A stretch of 64,000 nucleotides of DNA. Origin: Flavobacterium sp. 83. GTDB lineage: Bacteria > Bacteroidota > Bacteroidia > Flavobacteriales > Flavobacteriaceae. This document shows, in pieces, positions 41,920-51,341 of this stretch (positions within the stretch are counted from its first letter, which is position 1; the number at the start of each line of letters is the position of its first letter). The notes beneath the pieces are model-generated. The model worked only from the letters and a program-made list of their open reading frames with translations. It did no database searches and was not told where the DNA came from. A program made the translations under genes and the position numbers. The stretch spans positions 682,001 to 746,000 of the forward strand of contig NZ_JQMS01000001.1 in NCBI RefSeq assembly GCF_000744835.1. Reading direction: 5' to 3'.

Positions 41920-44829
41920 TTAATCTTTAATAATTTTAGCGACATTGACTTTTCCGTTAATCTCTGTTTTTACTATATATACTCCTTTTTGAAGTTCACT
42001 CGTTTGTAAGATTGTTGAATTATTTTTGGGACTTTTTACTAAAACCTCTTGACCCAAAAGATTATAAACAGCGACTCTTTCAATCGTGTTATTTGCTTCA
42101 ATTGTCATATAATTACTAGTCGGATTTGGATACATTCTAACTTTTGAAATCTCAAAATTAGCAATGCTCAGATTAGTGGCTACTTTACTAAAATATACAT
42201 TATCCATATAAATCGTGCCAGCTAATCCGGAGAAAACAAACTGTGCAACATGTGCTTTTGTTGTCAAACCTGTAAACTCTGACATTGGAATATCTAAACT
42301 ATTCCAGCCACTTAATGTTAATGTACGAGTCACTTCAAATTCCTTATCATCACCGCCTTGATAAGCGCCATCAGCACCAAAATCTACGATTTTTACTTTG
42401 AATGTAGCTACATTTGGAGTCCAAACATCAACATGAAAATAAAGCATTGGAGTGGCGTCAATTTTATTTGCTTCCGTAATAACTCCAAAATAACTTAGAT
42501 CTGTATATTTCTTAGTATCATTTCCCGCAATTTGAAGGTCCGATAAAACATTTCCTGATTGTCCCCAATCAGCTCTCCAATTGTCAACTGTTACATTTGT
42601 GTAAGCATTACTAAATAATGAAATCACATTTGACTGAGCTGTCGCAGGCGTTGGCGCAGCCACTGTAGGAACAGTTGGGACAACAACTACAGCTGTTTTA
42701 TTAAAATAGACATTATCAATATATATTGTTCCTGCTGATCCGGAAAAAACAAACTGTGCAATATGCGCTTTTGTAGTCAAACCTGTAAACTCTGAAAGCG
42801 GAATTTCTAAACTATTCCAACCACTTAATGCTAATGTACGAGTCACTTCAAATTCCTTATCATCACCACCTTGATAAGCGCCATCAGCACCAAAATCTAC
42901 TATTTTGATTTTAAATGTAGTTACATTTGGCGTCCAAACATCAACATGGAAATTAAGCATTGCAGAAGCATCTATTTTATTGGCTTCCGTGATGACTCCA
43001 AAATAACTTAAATCTGTATATTTTTTAGTATCATTTCCAGCAATTTGAATGTCCGATAAAACATTACCAGATTGTCCCCAATCAGCTCTCCAATTATCAA
43101 CAGTGACATTTGTATAAGCGTTACTAAATAACGAAATAACATTTGCTGCAATAACCGTAGGTGTCGGCGCTGCAACTGTTGGCACACTTGATACAACAGG
43201 CACATCTATTTTTGCAGAAAACCTAATATTATCCACATAACATACATGATTGGCCTCTCTTGTTGTTCCATCCGGAATAAAATCAGGGAATACAATAATT
43301 TGATCAATTCCTGTTGAAACTCCTTCACCTATTTTTCCTGCAAAGTTGAATGTTAATTCTTCCCATTCGTTAATTTTAGTATTAGTGACTGTGATTTCAC
43401 CTGTCGAACCATTATCAGGGCGTGCAAACTTGATTCCTACTTTACTGATAACATCTTTATACACCATCATTTTAACCGTGCTGTTTGTTGCGTCCAAAGT
43501 AAAAGTCCCAATACCATTAACTCCTGAAGCATGTGAGGTTTCAAAACCTGTATACCATGCACCTGTAATTAAAGCTGTAAATTTTGCAACTGTGTTAGAG
43601 CTATTGATTCCAGTTTTATCGGGATTTATACTTAACAAAGATGTTGTTGACGGTCCAGAAGGATTATCAAAAGAAGTCAAAGTCCAAGTAGAACCATACT
43701 CGCCTGTTTCAAATGTAACTGGCGCATAAGGAGCAGCAGGAGGAGGAATAACTGCCGCCGTTTTGTTAAAATAAACATTATCTATGTATATGGTTCCTGC
43801 AGTTCCAGAGAAAACAAACTGTGCAATATGCGCTTTTGTAGTCAAACCTGTAAATTCTGACAGCGGAATTTCTAAACTATTCCAGCCACTCAATGTTAAT
43901 GTACGGGTAACTTCAAATTCTTTATCATCACCTCCTTGGTAAACGCCATCAGCTCCAAAATCTACTATTTTGATTTTAAAGGTAGTCACATTTGGTGTCC
44001 AAACATCAACATGAAAATTAAGCATTGCAGAAGCGTCAATTTTATTGGCTTCCGTAATAACTCCAAAATAACTTAAATCAGTATATTTTTTAGTGTCATT
44101 TCCAGCAATTTGAATATCAGATAAAACATTACCTGATTGTCCCCAATCTGCTCTCCAATTATCAACAGTCACATTAGTATAAGCATTGCTAAACAACGAA
44201 ATTACATCTGCTGCTAGTTTCGTGGGTGTTGGCGCAGCAACTGCTGGAACAGTAGCAGTTGGTTTTGCTGAAAAAGTAACATTATCAAAATAACTGGTTG
44301 TTTCTGTTGTTCTGGCATTGAAATCTAAAAAGAATATAATTTGATCAATATTGATGGTTTCAAACAATCCTATCTTTCCTGAAAAGTCAAAAGTTAATTC
44401 CTCCCATTCGTTAATTTTAGTATTTGGCACTTTAATTTCCGGTTGAGCACCACCATTTGCTATTGCGAATTTGATTGCCACATCGCTTATGACAGTTTTA
44501 TATACCATTATTTTTATGATACTATTGGAAGCACTTAAAGTAAAAGTTCCAATGCCATTTGCACCCGAAGCATGTGCAGACTCAAATCCAGCATAGGGAG
44601 CCGCACCAGATGCAGTTGTTCCTGCTATAAATTTCCCTACCGTCGCTGAAGTGTTAATTCCGCCCGGAAATGGATTAGTAACTTTTGAATATCCAGCTCC
44701 ACTTCCATTTTCAAAAGACCCAAATGTCCAAGTAGAACCGGGATCTCCAGTCTCGAAAGTTATAGGTGCATTTTGCGAATATCCTATGCAGGAGATTAAC
44801 ACCAAAATGAACAAAGTAATTTTTTTCAT
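41920..44829 (-). CDS. Secreted mosaic repeat protein with T9SS sorting domain
   Basis: A 969-aa protein: signal peptide MKKITLFILVLISCIGYS; module A (~22-189, FETGDPGSTWTF); module B (~208-357, VISLFSNAYTNVTVDNWRAD); A again (~370-541); B again (~563-712); B again (~733-882); then the C-terminal sorting domain (~895-969, VRMYPNPTSNYMTIEA, VYNLLGQEVL, ending KGVYIVKTEINGK). The A and B modules look like jelly-roll carbohydrate-binding or adhesion folds; related B modules occur in flavobacterial glucan-degrading proteins (from memory). No catalytic domain is seen. Secretion by type IX machinery is expected. Confidence 0.88.
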   Translation of the reverse strand: MKKITLFILVLISCIGYSQNAPITFETGDPGSTWTFGSFENGSGAGYSKVTNPFPGGINTSATVGKFIAGTTASGAAPYAGFESAHASGANGIGTFTLSASNSIIKIMVYKTVISDVAIKFAIANGGAQPEIKVPNTKINEWEELTFDFSGKIGLFETINIDQIIFFLDFNARTTETTSYFDNVTFSAKPTATVPAVAAPTPTKLAADVISLFSNAYTNVTVDNWRADWGQSGNVLSDIQIAGNDTKKYTDLSYFGVITEANKIDASAMLNFHVDVWTPNVTTFKIKIVDFGADGVYQGGDDKEFEVTRTLTLSGWNSLEIPLSEFTGLTTKAHIAQFVFSGTAGTIYIDNVYFNKTAAVIPPPAAPYAPVTFETGEYGSTWTLTSFDNPSGPSTTSLLSINPDKTGINSSNTVAKFTALITGAWYTGFETSHASGVNGIGTFTLDATNSTVKMMVYKDVISKVGIKFARPDNGSTGEITVTNTKINEWEELTFNFAGKIGEGVSTGIDQIIVFPDFIPDGTTREANHVCYVDNIRFSAKIDVPVVSSVPTVAAPTPTVIAANVISLFSNAYTNVTVDNWRADWGQSGNVLSDIQIAGNDTKKYTDLSYFGVITEANKIDASAMLNFHVDVWTPNVTTFKIKIVDFGADGAYQGGDDKEFEVTRTLALSGWNSLEIPLSEFTGLTTKAHIAQFVFSGSAGTIYIDNVYFNKTAVVVVPTVPTVAAPTPATAQSNVISLFSNAYTNVTVDNWRADWGQSGNVLSDLQIAGNDTKKYTDLSYFGVITEANKIDATPMLYFHVDVWTPNVATFKVKIVDFGADGAYQGGDDKEFEVTRTLTLSGWNSLDIPMSEFTGLTTKAHVAQFVFSGLAGTIYMDNVYFSKVATNLSIANFEISKVRMYPNPTSNYMTIEANNTIERVAVYNLLGQEVLVKSPKNNSTILQTSELQKGVYIVKTEINGKVNVAKIIKD
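42184..44208 (-). repeat. Three near-identical ~150-residue coding repeats (module B)
   Basis: The copies lie at 43759-44208, 42694-43143 and 42184-42633 on the minus strand, about 1065 and 510 bp apart. Protein identity over the 150 residues is very high (a handful of changes, such as VYQGG/AYQGG, ILSLEIPLSE/LDIPMSE), and DNA is similar too, as expected for recent duplication or gene conversion. Copy 1 is separated from copy 2 by module A, and copy 2 from copy 3 by a short linker. Confidence 0.85.
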
Positions 44830-45228
44830 AATTTTGAGTTATTAGTTATTCTCAAATTTATGAATGTATTGTTTTGTGATTTTAAAATAGAAGTATCTAA
44901 AAACTATACAGCTTTACAAACAAATTATTTAATTATAAATAGCCGTATTCACTAGTATTACTGACACTTATCATTATTACTTAATCTTTTAAATAATTGT
45001 TTAATTCTATTTACTTTTGCTATGTTGTGGTAATGTAATGGTGAATTCTTATTTTTTAATGTTTTAATTTACACTTATCATATTTTTTTTCACAATAAAA
45101 AGATGTAACCATAAAAAAACAAATTTACCAGACATTTTTAGTTTTGATTTTAAGACATAAAAAAATCCCGTCTTGTTTTACAAGACGGGATTGGCATTTT
45201 TCCTTTGTCATTTGACAAAGTTATAGTA
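44830..45228. other. Intergenic region between T9SS gene and sucB
   Basis: No gene seen. It contains upstream sequence of the T9SS gene (a TAAATTTG -7 candidate on the minus strand near 44850), the sucB terminator (45161-45200), and an inverted repeat CTTTGTCATTTGACAAAG at 45202-45219. Confidence 0.55.
45161..45200 (-). terminator. Terminator of sucA-sucB operon
   Basis: AATCCCGTCTTG and CAAGACGGGATT form a 12-bp stem with loop TTTTA, with T-tract on the minus strand side (TTTTTTATG). It lies after the sucB stop. Confidence 0.85.
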
Positions 45229-46470
45229 TTACAATTCTAATGCTTTTTTAGGATTGTTGTCCATCAATAATTCTAATGGGTTTTCTAAAGCTTCTTTTAC
45301 TGCAACCAAGAAACCTACAGACTCACGACCATCAATAATTCTGTGGTCATAAGATAAAGCTACGTACATCATTGGGTGAATTTCCACTTTACCGTTTACA
45401 GCAATTGGACGTTCGATAATGTTGTGCATTCCAAGGATTCCAGATTGTGGAGGATTAATAATTGGAGTAGATAACATACTTCCAAAAACACCACCATTAG
45501 TAATCGTGAACGTTCCTCCAGTCATATCATCAACAGTAATTTGCCCATCACGAGCTTTTAATGCTAATCTTTTAATATCTGCTTCAACTCCGCGGAAAGT
45601 CAAGTTTTCAGCATTACGAACTACAGGAACCATTAATCCTTTTGGTCCTGAAACCGCAATTGAAATATCGCAAAAATCGAAAGCAATCTTATGATCACCA
45701 TCCATCATCGAATTTACATCCGGGAATAATTTTAATGCTCTAGTTACAGCTTTAGTAAAGAAAGACATGTATCCTAAACCAATTCCGCCGTGTTTTGCTT
45801 TGAACGCATCTTTGTATTCATTACGAATCAAGTTGATTGGCGTCATGTTTACTTCATTGAAAGTAGTCAACATCGCTGTTTCGTTTTTAGCAGCTACTAA
45901 TCTTTCTGCTACTTTTCTACGCAACATCGATAATTTCGTACGCTCTGTTCCGCGAGATCCACCTGTAGGTGTTCCCATAGATGGCACTGCATTAACGGCA
46001 TCATCTTTAGTGATTCTTCCGTCTTTTCCAGTTCCTGTTACTGAAGCTGGTGCAATATTTTTTTCGTCTAATATTTTTCTTGCTGCTGGAGATGGAGTTC
46101 CTGAAGCATAAGTTGCTGCTGGAGCTGCTGCTACCGGAGCTGCTGCTACCGGAGCTGCTTTTGGCGCTTCTGCTTTAACTTCAGTTTTTGGTGCTTCAAC
46201 CACTGCTTCTGGTGCAGAACTAGATGGTTTTGCAGCGCTAGTATCAATTAAACAAACTACCGCTCCTACTGCTACAGCATCACCTTCTTCTGCTTTTAAT
46301 GTAATGATTCCGCTTGCTTCTGCAGGTAATTCTAATGTCGCTTTATCAGAATCAACCTCAGCAATTGCTTGGTCTTTCTCTACATAGTCTCCGTCTTTTA
46401 CTAACCAAGTTGCAATTTCAACTTCTTTTATAGATTCCCCTGGTGATGGGACTTTCATTTCTAAAATCAT
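45229..46470 (-). CDS. sucB: Dihydrolipoyl succinyltransferase (E2 of 2-oxoglutarate dehydrogenase)
   Basis: A 413-aa E2: lipoyl domain (1-~75) with Lys43 in [14 protein letters not shown], Ala/Pro-rich linker, E3/E1-binding domain (~125-160, [14 protein letters not shown]), and catalytic domain with [20 protein letters not shown] holding the His-Asp pair. It makes succinyl-CoA in the TCA cycle. sucA lies directly upstream on the same strand, 168 bp away, with a dispersed repeat between. Confidence 0.95.
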   Translation of the reverse strand: MILEMKVPSPGESIKEVEIATWLVKDGDYVEKDQAIAEVDSDKATLELPAEASGIITLKAEEGDAVAVGAVVCLIDTSAAKPSSSAPEAVVEAPKTEVKAEAPKAAPVAAAPVAAAPAATYASGTPSPAARKILDEKNIAPASVTGTGKDGRITKDDAVNAVPSMGTPTGGSRGTERTKLSMLRRKVAERLVAAKNETAMLTTFNEVNMTPINLIRNEYKDAFKAKHGGIGLGYMSFFTKAVTRALKLFPDVNSMMDGDHKIAFDFCDISIAVSGPKGLMVPVVRNAENLTFRGVEADIKRLALKARDGQITVDDMTGGTFTITNGGVFGSMLSTPIINPPQSGILGMHNIIERPIAVNGKVEIHPMMYVALSYDHRIIDGRESVGFLVAVKEALENPLELLMDNNPKKALEL

Positions 46471-46547
46471 GTTCTATTATTTTAAATTATGAATTTTAAA
46501 TTTTAAATTGTTCTAAAAACAACCTATGCTTATTATATGTACCATTT

Positions 46548-46636
46548 TAGCCCTGATGTCCAATTGCTCTCGCAATTACCTTTTTCTTTTTTCTTTAAAA
46601 AGAAAAAGATATAGCGCACAGCAGGAAATAGCTCCT
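46548..46636. repeat. Dispersed intergenic repeat, copy 2
   Basis: TAGCCCTGATG ... a long A/T stem (TTTTTCTTTTTTCTTT/AAAAAGAAAAAG) ... CACAGCAGGAAATAGCTCCT. It shares the ends with copy 1 (24432-24535), differs in the central stem, and also stops within a few bases of a minus-strand gene's stop codon (sucA). Confidence 0.8.
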
Positions 46637-46638
46637 TA

Positions 46639-49410
46639 TTATCTAAATAAATTTTTATCGAATACCATTCGTATTGCATCAGCCTGACGGCGTTTTGCTC
46701 TTGTATAACTTCCTGCTGCCGGTGCTGCATATGCTTTTAGTGAAGCCAATCTCCATTTTACTAAATCGAAATTCATCAACATATAGCTGTAAGCTCCCAT
46801 GTTTTTAGGTTCTTCTTGTGCCCAAACATAATCATCCGCGTTTGGATATTTAGCGATAATGGCTTTTAATTGTTCTACCGGTAATGGGAACAATTGTTCG
46901 ATTCTAACTACAGCAACATCATTACGACCGTTATTTTCTCTTTCGGCAGTGATGTCATAATAGAATTTACCGGTACAGAAAACTAATGTTTTCACATCTG
47001 CTTTATTTACTGTTTCATCATCAAATGTTTCTTGGAAACTACCATTTGCAAATTCTTCAACAGAAGAAACAACTCTTGGATCACGCAATAAACTTTTTGG
47101 TGTGAACACAATAAGTGGTTTACGGAAAGTAGTTTTCATTTGTCTTCTCAACAAGTGGAAGAAGTTGGCTGGCGTTGTACAATCAGCAACATACATATTT
47201 TGTCTGGCACACAATTGTAAATAACGTTCCATTCTAGCAGATGAATGCTCTGCTCCTTGTCCTTCGTAACCGTGAGGCAATAATAAAACAATACCGTTTT
47301 GATTGTTCCATTTATCTTCTCCACAAGAAATATATTGGTCAATCATAATTTGGGCTCCATTACTGAAATCTCCAAACTGTGCTTCCCATATTGTAAGTGT
47401 ATTTGGGTTTGCTAAAGCATAGCCATAATCAAAACCTAAAACACCATATTCAGATAAAAGAGAATTGAAAATATTGAATTTCCCTTTTTTGTTTTCGATA
47501 GCATTCAATAAGATTACTTCTTCCTCAGAATCTTCTACTTTAACCACTGCGTGGCGGTGAGAGAATGTACCACGCTCCACGTCTTGACCTGAAATACGAA
47601 TATCAAAACCTTCTGTCAAAAGCGAACCATAAGCTAATGCCTCAGCAGTTCCCCAATCTATAGTGTTATTGTCGTAACCTGTTTTTCTATCAGTAACAAT
47701 TTTAGTTATTTTATTGATGAACTTCTTATCTGACGGTAAGCTTGAGATTGTTTTTATAATAGAATCTAATCCGTCTTTAGAATACGAAGTATCGACGTTT
47801 TCAAGCATTTGCGTATCCGTTACTTGTTCAAAACCTTTCCATTCATTTTTCATAAATGGAGTAATGATTGTCAAGTCTTTTTTACGGGAAGCTTCAAGAT
47901 TTACTTCAAGATTAGATTTGTATTCTTTTTCTAATCCGTTTACATATGTAGCATCAATAATTCCTTCTGACAATAGCTTTTCAGCATAAATATCTCTTGG
48001 GTTTTGATGTTTTGCAATAATTTTATATAAAACTGGCTGCGTGAAACGAGGTTCATCACCTTCATTATGTCCGTATTTTCTATATCCTAATAAGTCAATG
48101 AATACATCACGACCAAATTGCATTCTGAAATCCAACGCAAATGACATAGCGTGTACTACAGCTTCAGCATCATCTGCATTCACGTGTAATACAGGCGAAA
48201 GTGTTACTTTGGCAACATCTGTACAATAGGTTGATGAACGGGCATCCAGATAATTAGTTGTAAAACCAACCTGATTATTGATTACAATGTGAATTGTACC
48301 TCCCGTTTTATATCCGTCCAATTGTGCCATTTGCACTATTTCATAAAGAATTCCCTGACCGGCAATTGCGGCATCCCCGTGAACGGCAATTGGCAATACT
48401 TTAGAGAAATCATTAGGGAAATATTTATCTTGTTTTGCTCTTGTGATTCCTTCAATTACTGCACCTACAGTTTCTAGGTGAGAAGGATTTGGAGCTAAAT
48501 TGATATTTATTTTTTTACCTGTACGGGTAACTTTATCAGCCGTAAGACCTAAGTGGTATTTTACGTCACCATCAAAATATTCCTGATCGTAATCTTTACC
48601 GTCAAACTCACCAAAAATATCTTGAGTTGATTTACCAAAAATATTGGCCAAAACATTTAAACGACCACGATGTGCCATTCCCATTACAAATTGCTCTACT
48701 CCTTTTTCGGCAGCCTTTTCAATTAAAGCATCCAAAGCAGGAATTACAGATTCCCCTCCTTCAAGTGAAAATCGTTTTTGACCAACATATTTTGTATGTA
48801 AGAAATTTTCAAAAGAAACTGCTTCATTTAATTTGTCAAGAATAGATTTCTTTTCATCAGCAGAAAAATTAGGCTGATTATCGTTTATTCCTAATTTATC
48901 TTGAATCCAATTAATCATTTCAGGCTTACGAATATACATGTATTCAACACCAATATGCTGACAATAAATTGCCTCAAGGTGCATTATAATTTCCTGAAGT
49001 GTACAAGGCTGAATGCCGATAACTTTTGCCGCATCAAAGACCGTATTTAAATCAGCCGGAGAAAGCGAAAAATTTGCGATTTCAAGTGTAGGCAAAGTAG
49101 CTCTTCTTTCTCTTACAGGATTTGTTTTGGTAAACAAATGCCCACGAGAACGATAGCCATCAATCAATTTAAGTACGTTAAATTCTTTTTGAAGTTTTTC
49201 CGATACATGAGTGCTCTCCATATTCCCAGAAGCTACATTTGCAATGTAGGTTACTGGATTCTCCTCATTGTAAGTGGTCATTCCAAAGTCAAAACCTTGA
49301 AAAAAACTTCTCCAACTTGGCTCTACGCTATCTGGATTTACTAAATATTGATCGTATAATTGTGCGAAAAATTCGGTGTGTGCTGCGTTTAAAAATGAAA
49401 ACCTATCCAT
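46639..49410 (-). CDS. sucA: 2-oxoglutarate dehydrogenase E1
   Basis: Thiamine-diphosphate E1 of 923 aa from the ATG giving MDRFSFLNAAHTEFFAQLYDQYL (an upstream ATG adds 13 residues before the family start). VMGMAHRGRLNVLANIFGKS, HGDAAIAGQGILYEI (ThDP/Mg) and GHNEGDEPRFTQPVLY are motifs in the first half; the second half has FSHRHAVVKVED and HGYEGQGAEHSSARMERYLQL. Decarboxylates 2-oxoglutarate and passes succinyl to SucB. Head of a sucA-sucB operon. Confidence 0.95.
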   Translation of the reverse strand: MDRFSFLNAAHTEFFAQLYDQYLVNPDSVEPSWRSFFQGFDFGMTTYNEENPVTYIANVASGNMESTHVSEKLQKEFNVLKLIDGYRSRGHLFTKTNPVRERRATLPTLEIANFSLSPADLNTVFDAAKVIGIQPCTLQEIIMHLEAIYCQHIGVEYMYIRKPEMINWIQDKLGINDNQPNFSADEKKSILDKLNEAVSFENFLHTKYVGQKRFSLEGGESVIPALDALIEKAAEKGVEQFVMGMAHRGRLNVLANIFGKSTQDIFGEFDGKDYDQEYFDGDVKYHLGLTADKVTRTGKKININLAPNPSHLETVGAVIEGITRAKQDKYFPNDFSKVLPIAVHGDAAIAGQGILYEIVQMAQLDGYKTGGTIHIVINNQVGFTTNYLDARSSTYCTDVAKVTLSPVLHVNADDAEAVVHAMSFALDFRMQFGRDVFIDLLGYRKYGHNEGDEPRFTQPVLYKIIAKHQNPRDIYAEKLLSEGIIDATYVNGLEKEYKSNLEVNLEASRKKDLTIITPFMKNEWKGFEQVTDTQMLENVDTSYSKDGLDSIIKTISSLPSDKKFINKITKIVTDRKTGYDNNTIDWGTAEALAYGSLLTEGFDIRISGQDVERGTFSHRHAVVKVEDSEEEVILLNAIENKKGKFNIFNSLLSEYGVLGFDYGYALANPNTLTIWEAQFGDFSNGAQIMIDQYISCGEDKWNNQNGIVLLLPHGYEGQGAEHSSARMERYLQLCARQNMYVADCTTPANFFHLLRRQMKTTFRKPLIVFTPKSLLRDPRVVSSVEEFANGSFQETFDDETVNKADVKTLVFCTGKFYYDITAERENNGRNDVAVVRIEQLFPLPVEQLKAIIAKYPNADDYVWAQEEPKNMGAYSYMLMNFDLVKWRLASLKAYAAPAAGSYTRAKRRQADAIRMVFDKNLFR

Positions 49411-49446
49411 AATGCTAGTGAATATACTTTTTGTTAAATAGTTTGA

Positions 49447-49454
49447 CAAAAGTA
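49447..49454 (-). promoter_or_regulatory. -7 element of sucA
   Basis: TACTTTTG on the minus strand fits TAnnTTTG, 37 bp ahead of the start. No clean -33 TTTG at 19 bp. Confidence 0.45.
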
Positions 49455-49480
49455 CAATAATCCAGTATATCTAAATCTAT

Positions 49481-49504
49481 TTTTTACGTACTTTTACGTA
49501 AAAA
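49481..49504. promoter_or_regulatory. Inverted repeat, possible operator between sucA and beta-barrel gene
   Basis: TTTTTACGT and ACGTAAAAA around ACTTTT. It lies in the divergent promoter region (49411-49527), 27 bp from the minus-strand -7 element, where a regulator could act on sucA and/or the plus-strand gene. No regulator is identified. Confidence 0.35.
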
Positions 49505-49527
49505 TTTGTTAAAAAAACCCCAAAAAC

Positions 49528-50070
49528 ATGAAAAAAACTCATCAATTAGCCATTTTAAGATCTTTATTGATTTCGATAGCCTTATTCTCTTCCTGTTTTT
49601 TATCGGCTCAACAACAAACAATTGCAAACCATTCACAAAGTGATTTCTGGAAAAAAGTACAATTTGGAGGAGGGATAGGATTAAGTTTTGGCTCTCAATA
49701 TACAGATGTATCTCTGGCTCCAAGTGCTATTTATAACTTCAATGAATATGTAGCTTTGGGTCTTGGCGTCCAATACACTTACATAAAGCAAAAGAATTAT
49801 TACGCTTCCCATTTATACGGCGGAAGCATTGTAGCGCTCCTTAATCCTATAAAGGAAATTCAACTTTCGGCTGAATTGGAAGAATTAAGAATTAATGTCA
49901 ATTTAATTGGTTCTAACAGCAACTCACAAGATTACTGGAATACCGGGTTGTTTCTGGGAGCTGGTTATAGAGCTGGAAATGTAACTATTGGCGCACGTTA
50001 TAATGTACTAAGCGACAAAAACAATGTCTATGGTAATGCGTTTATGCCGTTTGTCAGGGTTTATTTTTAA
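49528..50070 (+). CDS. Outer-membrane beta-barrel protein next to sucA
   Basis: A 180-aa exported protein: signal peptide ending LSAQ, then alternating strands (KVQFGGGIGLSFGSQYTDVS, YNFNEYVALGLGVQYTYIKQ, ELEELRINVNLIGSNSN) and a terminal Phe (PFVRVYF) as in small barrels. Orthologues in this genus are often labelled alpha-ketoglutarate decarboxylase because of the neighbour sucA; nothing in the sequence supports an enzyme. Function unknown. Confidence 0.75.
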   Translation: MKKTHQLAILRSLLISIALFSSCFLSAQQQTIANHSQSDFWKKVQFGGGIGLSFGSQYTDVSLAPSAIYNFNEYVALGLGVQYTYIKQKNYYASHLYGGSIVALLNPIKEIQLSAELEELRINVNLIGSNSNSQDYWNTGLFLGAGYRAGNVTIGARYNVLSDKNNVYGNAFMPFVRVYF

Positions 50071-50136
50071 TCCCTGACCCTCTCAAACTTTCGGGGGCTA
50101 TCCAAAAGAGAGGAATGAAAACCCTTAAAAAAGCGA

Positions 50137-50493
50137 TCAACGATATTTATTCCTGAACCACACTTTTTGCCATTCTCGTTTTAAAATTAAAAAAGCTACT
50201 TGTTCAGCAAGAATTACTAAATCCGAGCCATCCAGTTTTTTTATTTGTTCTTCAGAAACATCAATTATGTAGAGTAGATTAAGATATTCGGCAAATTTAT
50301 ATTGAATGAGTCGATAGATTTTTTCATGTAATTGTATCTTCAATTCATTGGGAGAAACACTCATCGGAAAATCAATTCCTTCGTTGGCCAAATTGAAATC
50401 CTTATTGATTTGTTCAATTAATTTCAGGTACAAAGATTCCTTTTCGGCTTCTTCGAGTAATTTATTGGAATTTATTGGAGCAATGAAATTCAT
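50137..50493 (-). CDS. Conserved hypothetical protein, 118 aa
   Basis: Not recognised. It is soluble, mostly helical by composition (NKLLEEAEKESLYLKLIEQI, LHEKIYRLIQYKFAEYLNLL, DLVILAEQVAFLILKREWQK), with no signal or metal motif. It shares the strand of the lycopene-cyclase-like gene 38 bp upstream and may be in the same transcript. No function proposed. Confidence 0.65.
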   Translation of the reverse strand: MNFIAPINSNKLLEEAEKESLYLKLIEQINKDFNLANEGIDFPMSVSPNELKIQLHEKIYRLIQYKFAEYLNLLYIIDVSEEQIKKLDGSDLVILAEQVAFLILKREWQKVWFRNKYR

Positions 50494-50530
50494 TTTTTAT
50501 TTTTTTACGACTAAATTATTTGGCTGACTA

Positions 50531-51223
50531 TTATTCTGAAAGTTGAATCTTTTTTTTGCCAGAAGCAAAATTATAGGCCACACCCGAAAAGCTTCCCCAA
50601 GTAAAATACCATATCATTTCTGTTAACGGAATATTACCATAAATAGTTATTCCATATTTAGTATTGGCCAAAAGCCAGCATTTATCCCAGAAATCAATAA
50701 AAATCATATTAAACAATATATGATAATTTACAAACATCATAATTAGCATAATGAAACCTGAGTAAAAAGCCTCTTTCAACAAATCAGCTCTGTTGATTAA
50801 CATAAATACAGTGAGTATTACAAATGTAATCGAACTTACAAAAATGGAATTATACCCTAAAAATATATTAAACACAAATAATGACACCACGCCAATCAAG
50901 AACATAATTCCAAATATTCTCTTATTATTAGCGACAAACTCTTGATCTTTAGTTTTAAAGAAAATATCATATGCAACTACTGAAATTCCTGTAATTGTAA
51001 AGCCAAAAATAAAATCTTCAACCGAAACTATCTTTCTGCCAAGTACTGAATAGGGATGCCAATAATCTTTAAAATACCAATATTCAGCTATAAAACCAGC
51101 AAAGCCGCCAAACCAACTCACTTTAATTAGCTTTCTTCTAATGTCTTTCCTTATTATGTAAAATGAAATCCAAATTACGAACAAGAATATACCTAAAAAT
51201 AAATACCCATATTTATCGTCCAT
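50531..51223 (-). CDS. Polytopic membrane protein with lycopene-cyclase-like halves
   Basis: A 230-aa protein with six to seven hydrophobic segments. Two related points, SVEDFIFGFTITG (~67-79) and IPLTEMIWYFTWGSF (~200-214), recall the P-x-E-E/D-x4-F motifs repeated in the two halves of heterodimeric-type (CrtYc/CrtYd) lycopene cyclases. Key Pro-Glu-Glu residues are incomplete, so activity is uncertain. The next gene upstream, 118 bp away on the same strand, is a polyprenyl synthase, giving a possible isoprenoid or pigment link (inference). Confidence 0.55.
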   Translation of the reverse strand: MDDKYGYLFLGIFLFVIWISFYIIRKDIRRKLIKVSWFGGFAGFIAEYWYFKDYWHPYSVLGRKIVSVEDFIFGFTITGISVVAYDIFFKTKDQEFVANNKRIFGIMFLIGVVSLFVFNIFLGYNSIFVSSITFVILTVFMLINRADLLKEAFYSGFIMLIMMFVNYHILFNMIFIDFWDKCWLLANTKYGITIYGNIPLTEMIWYFTWGSFSGVAYNFASGKKKIQLSE

Positions 51224-51341
51224 ATCAAATGCCGTATCGCTGTTGTATCATATAAATAATCTCGATTCGAAAATAGGAAATAGGCAGTGAAAAAAAAATA
51301 TTTCTTTGGAATAAAATTCTTCGCCAAAAAAAATAGTGATA

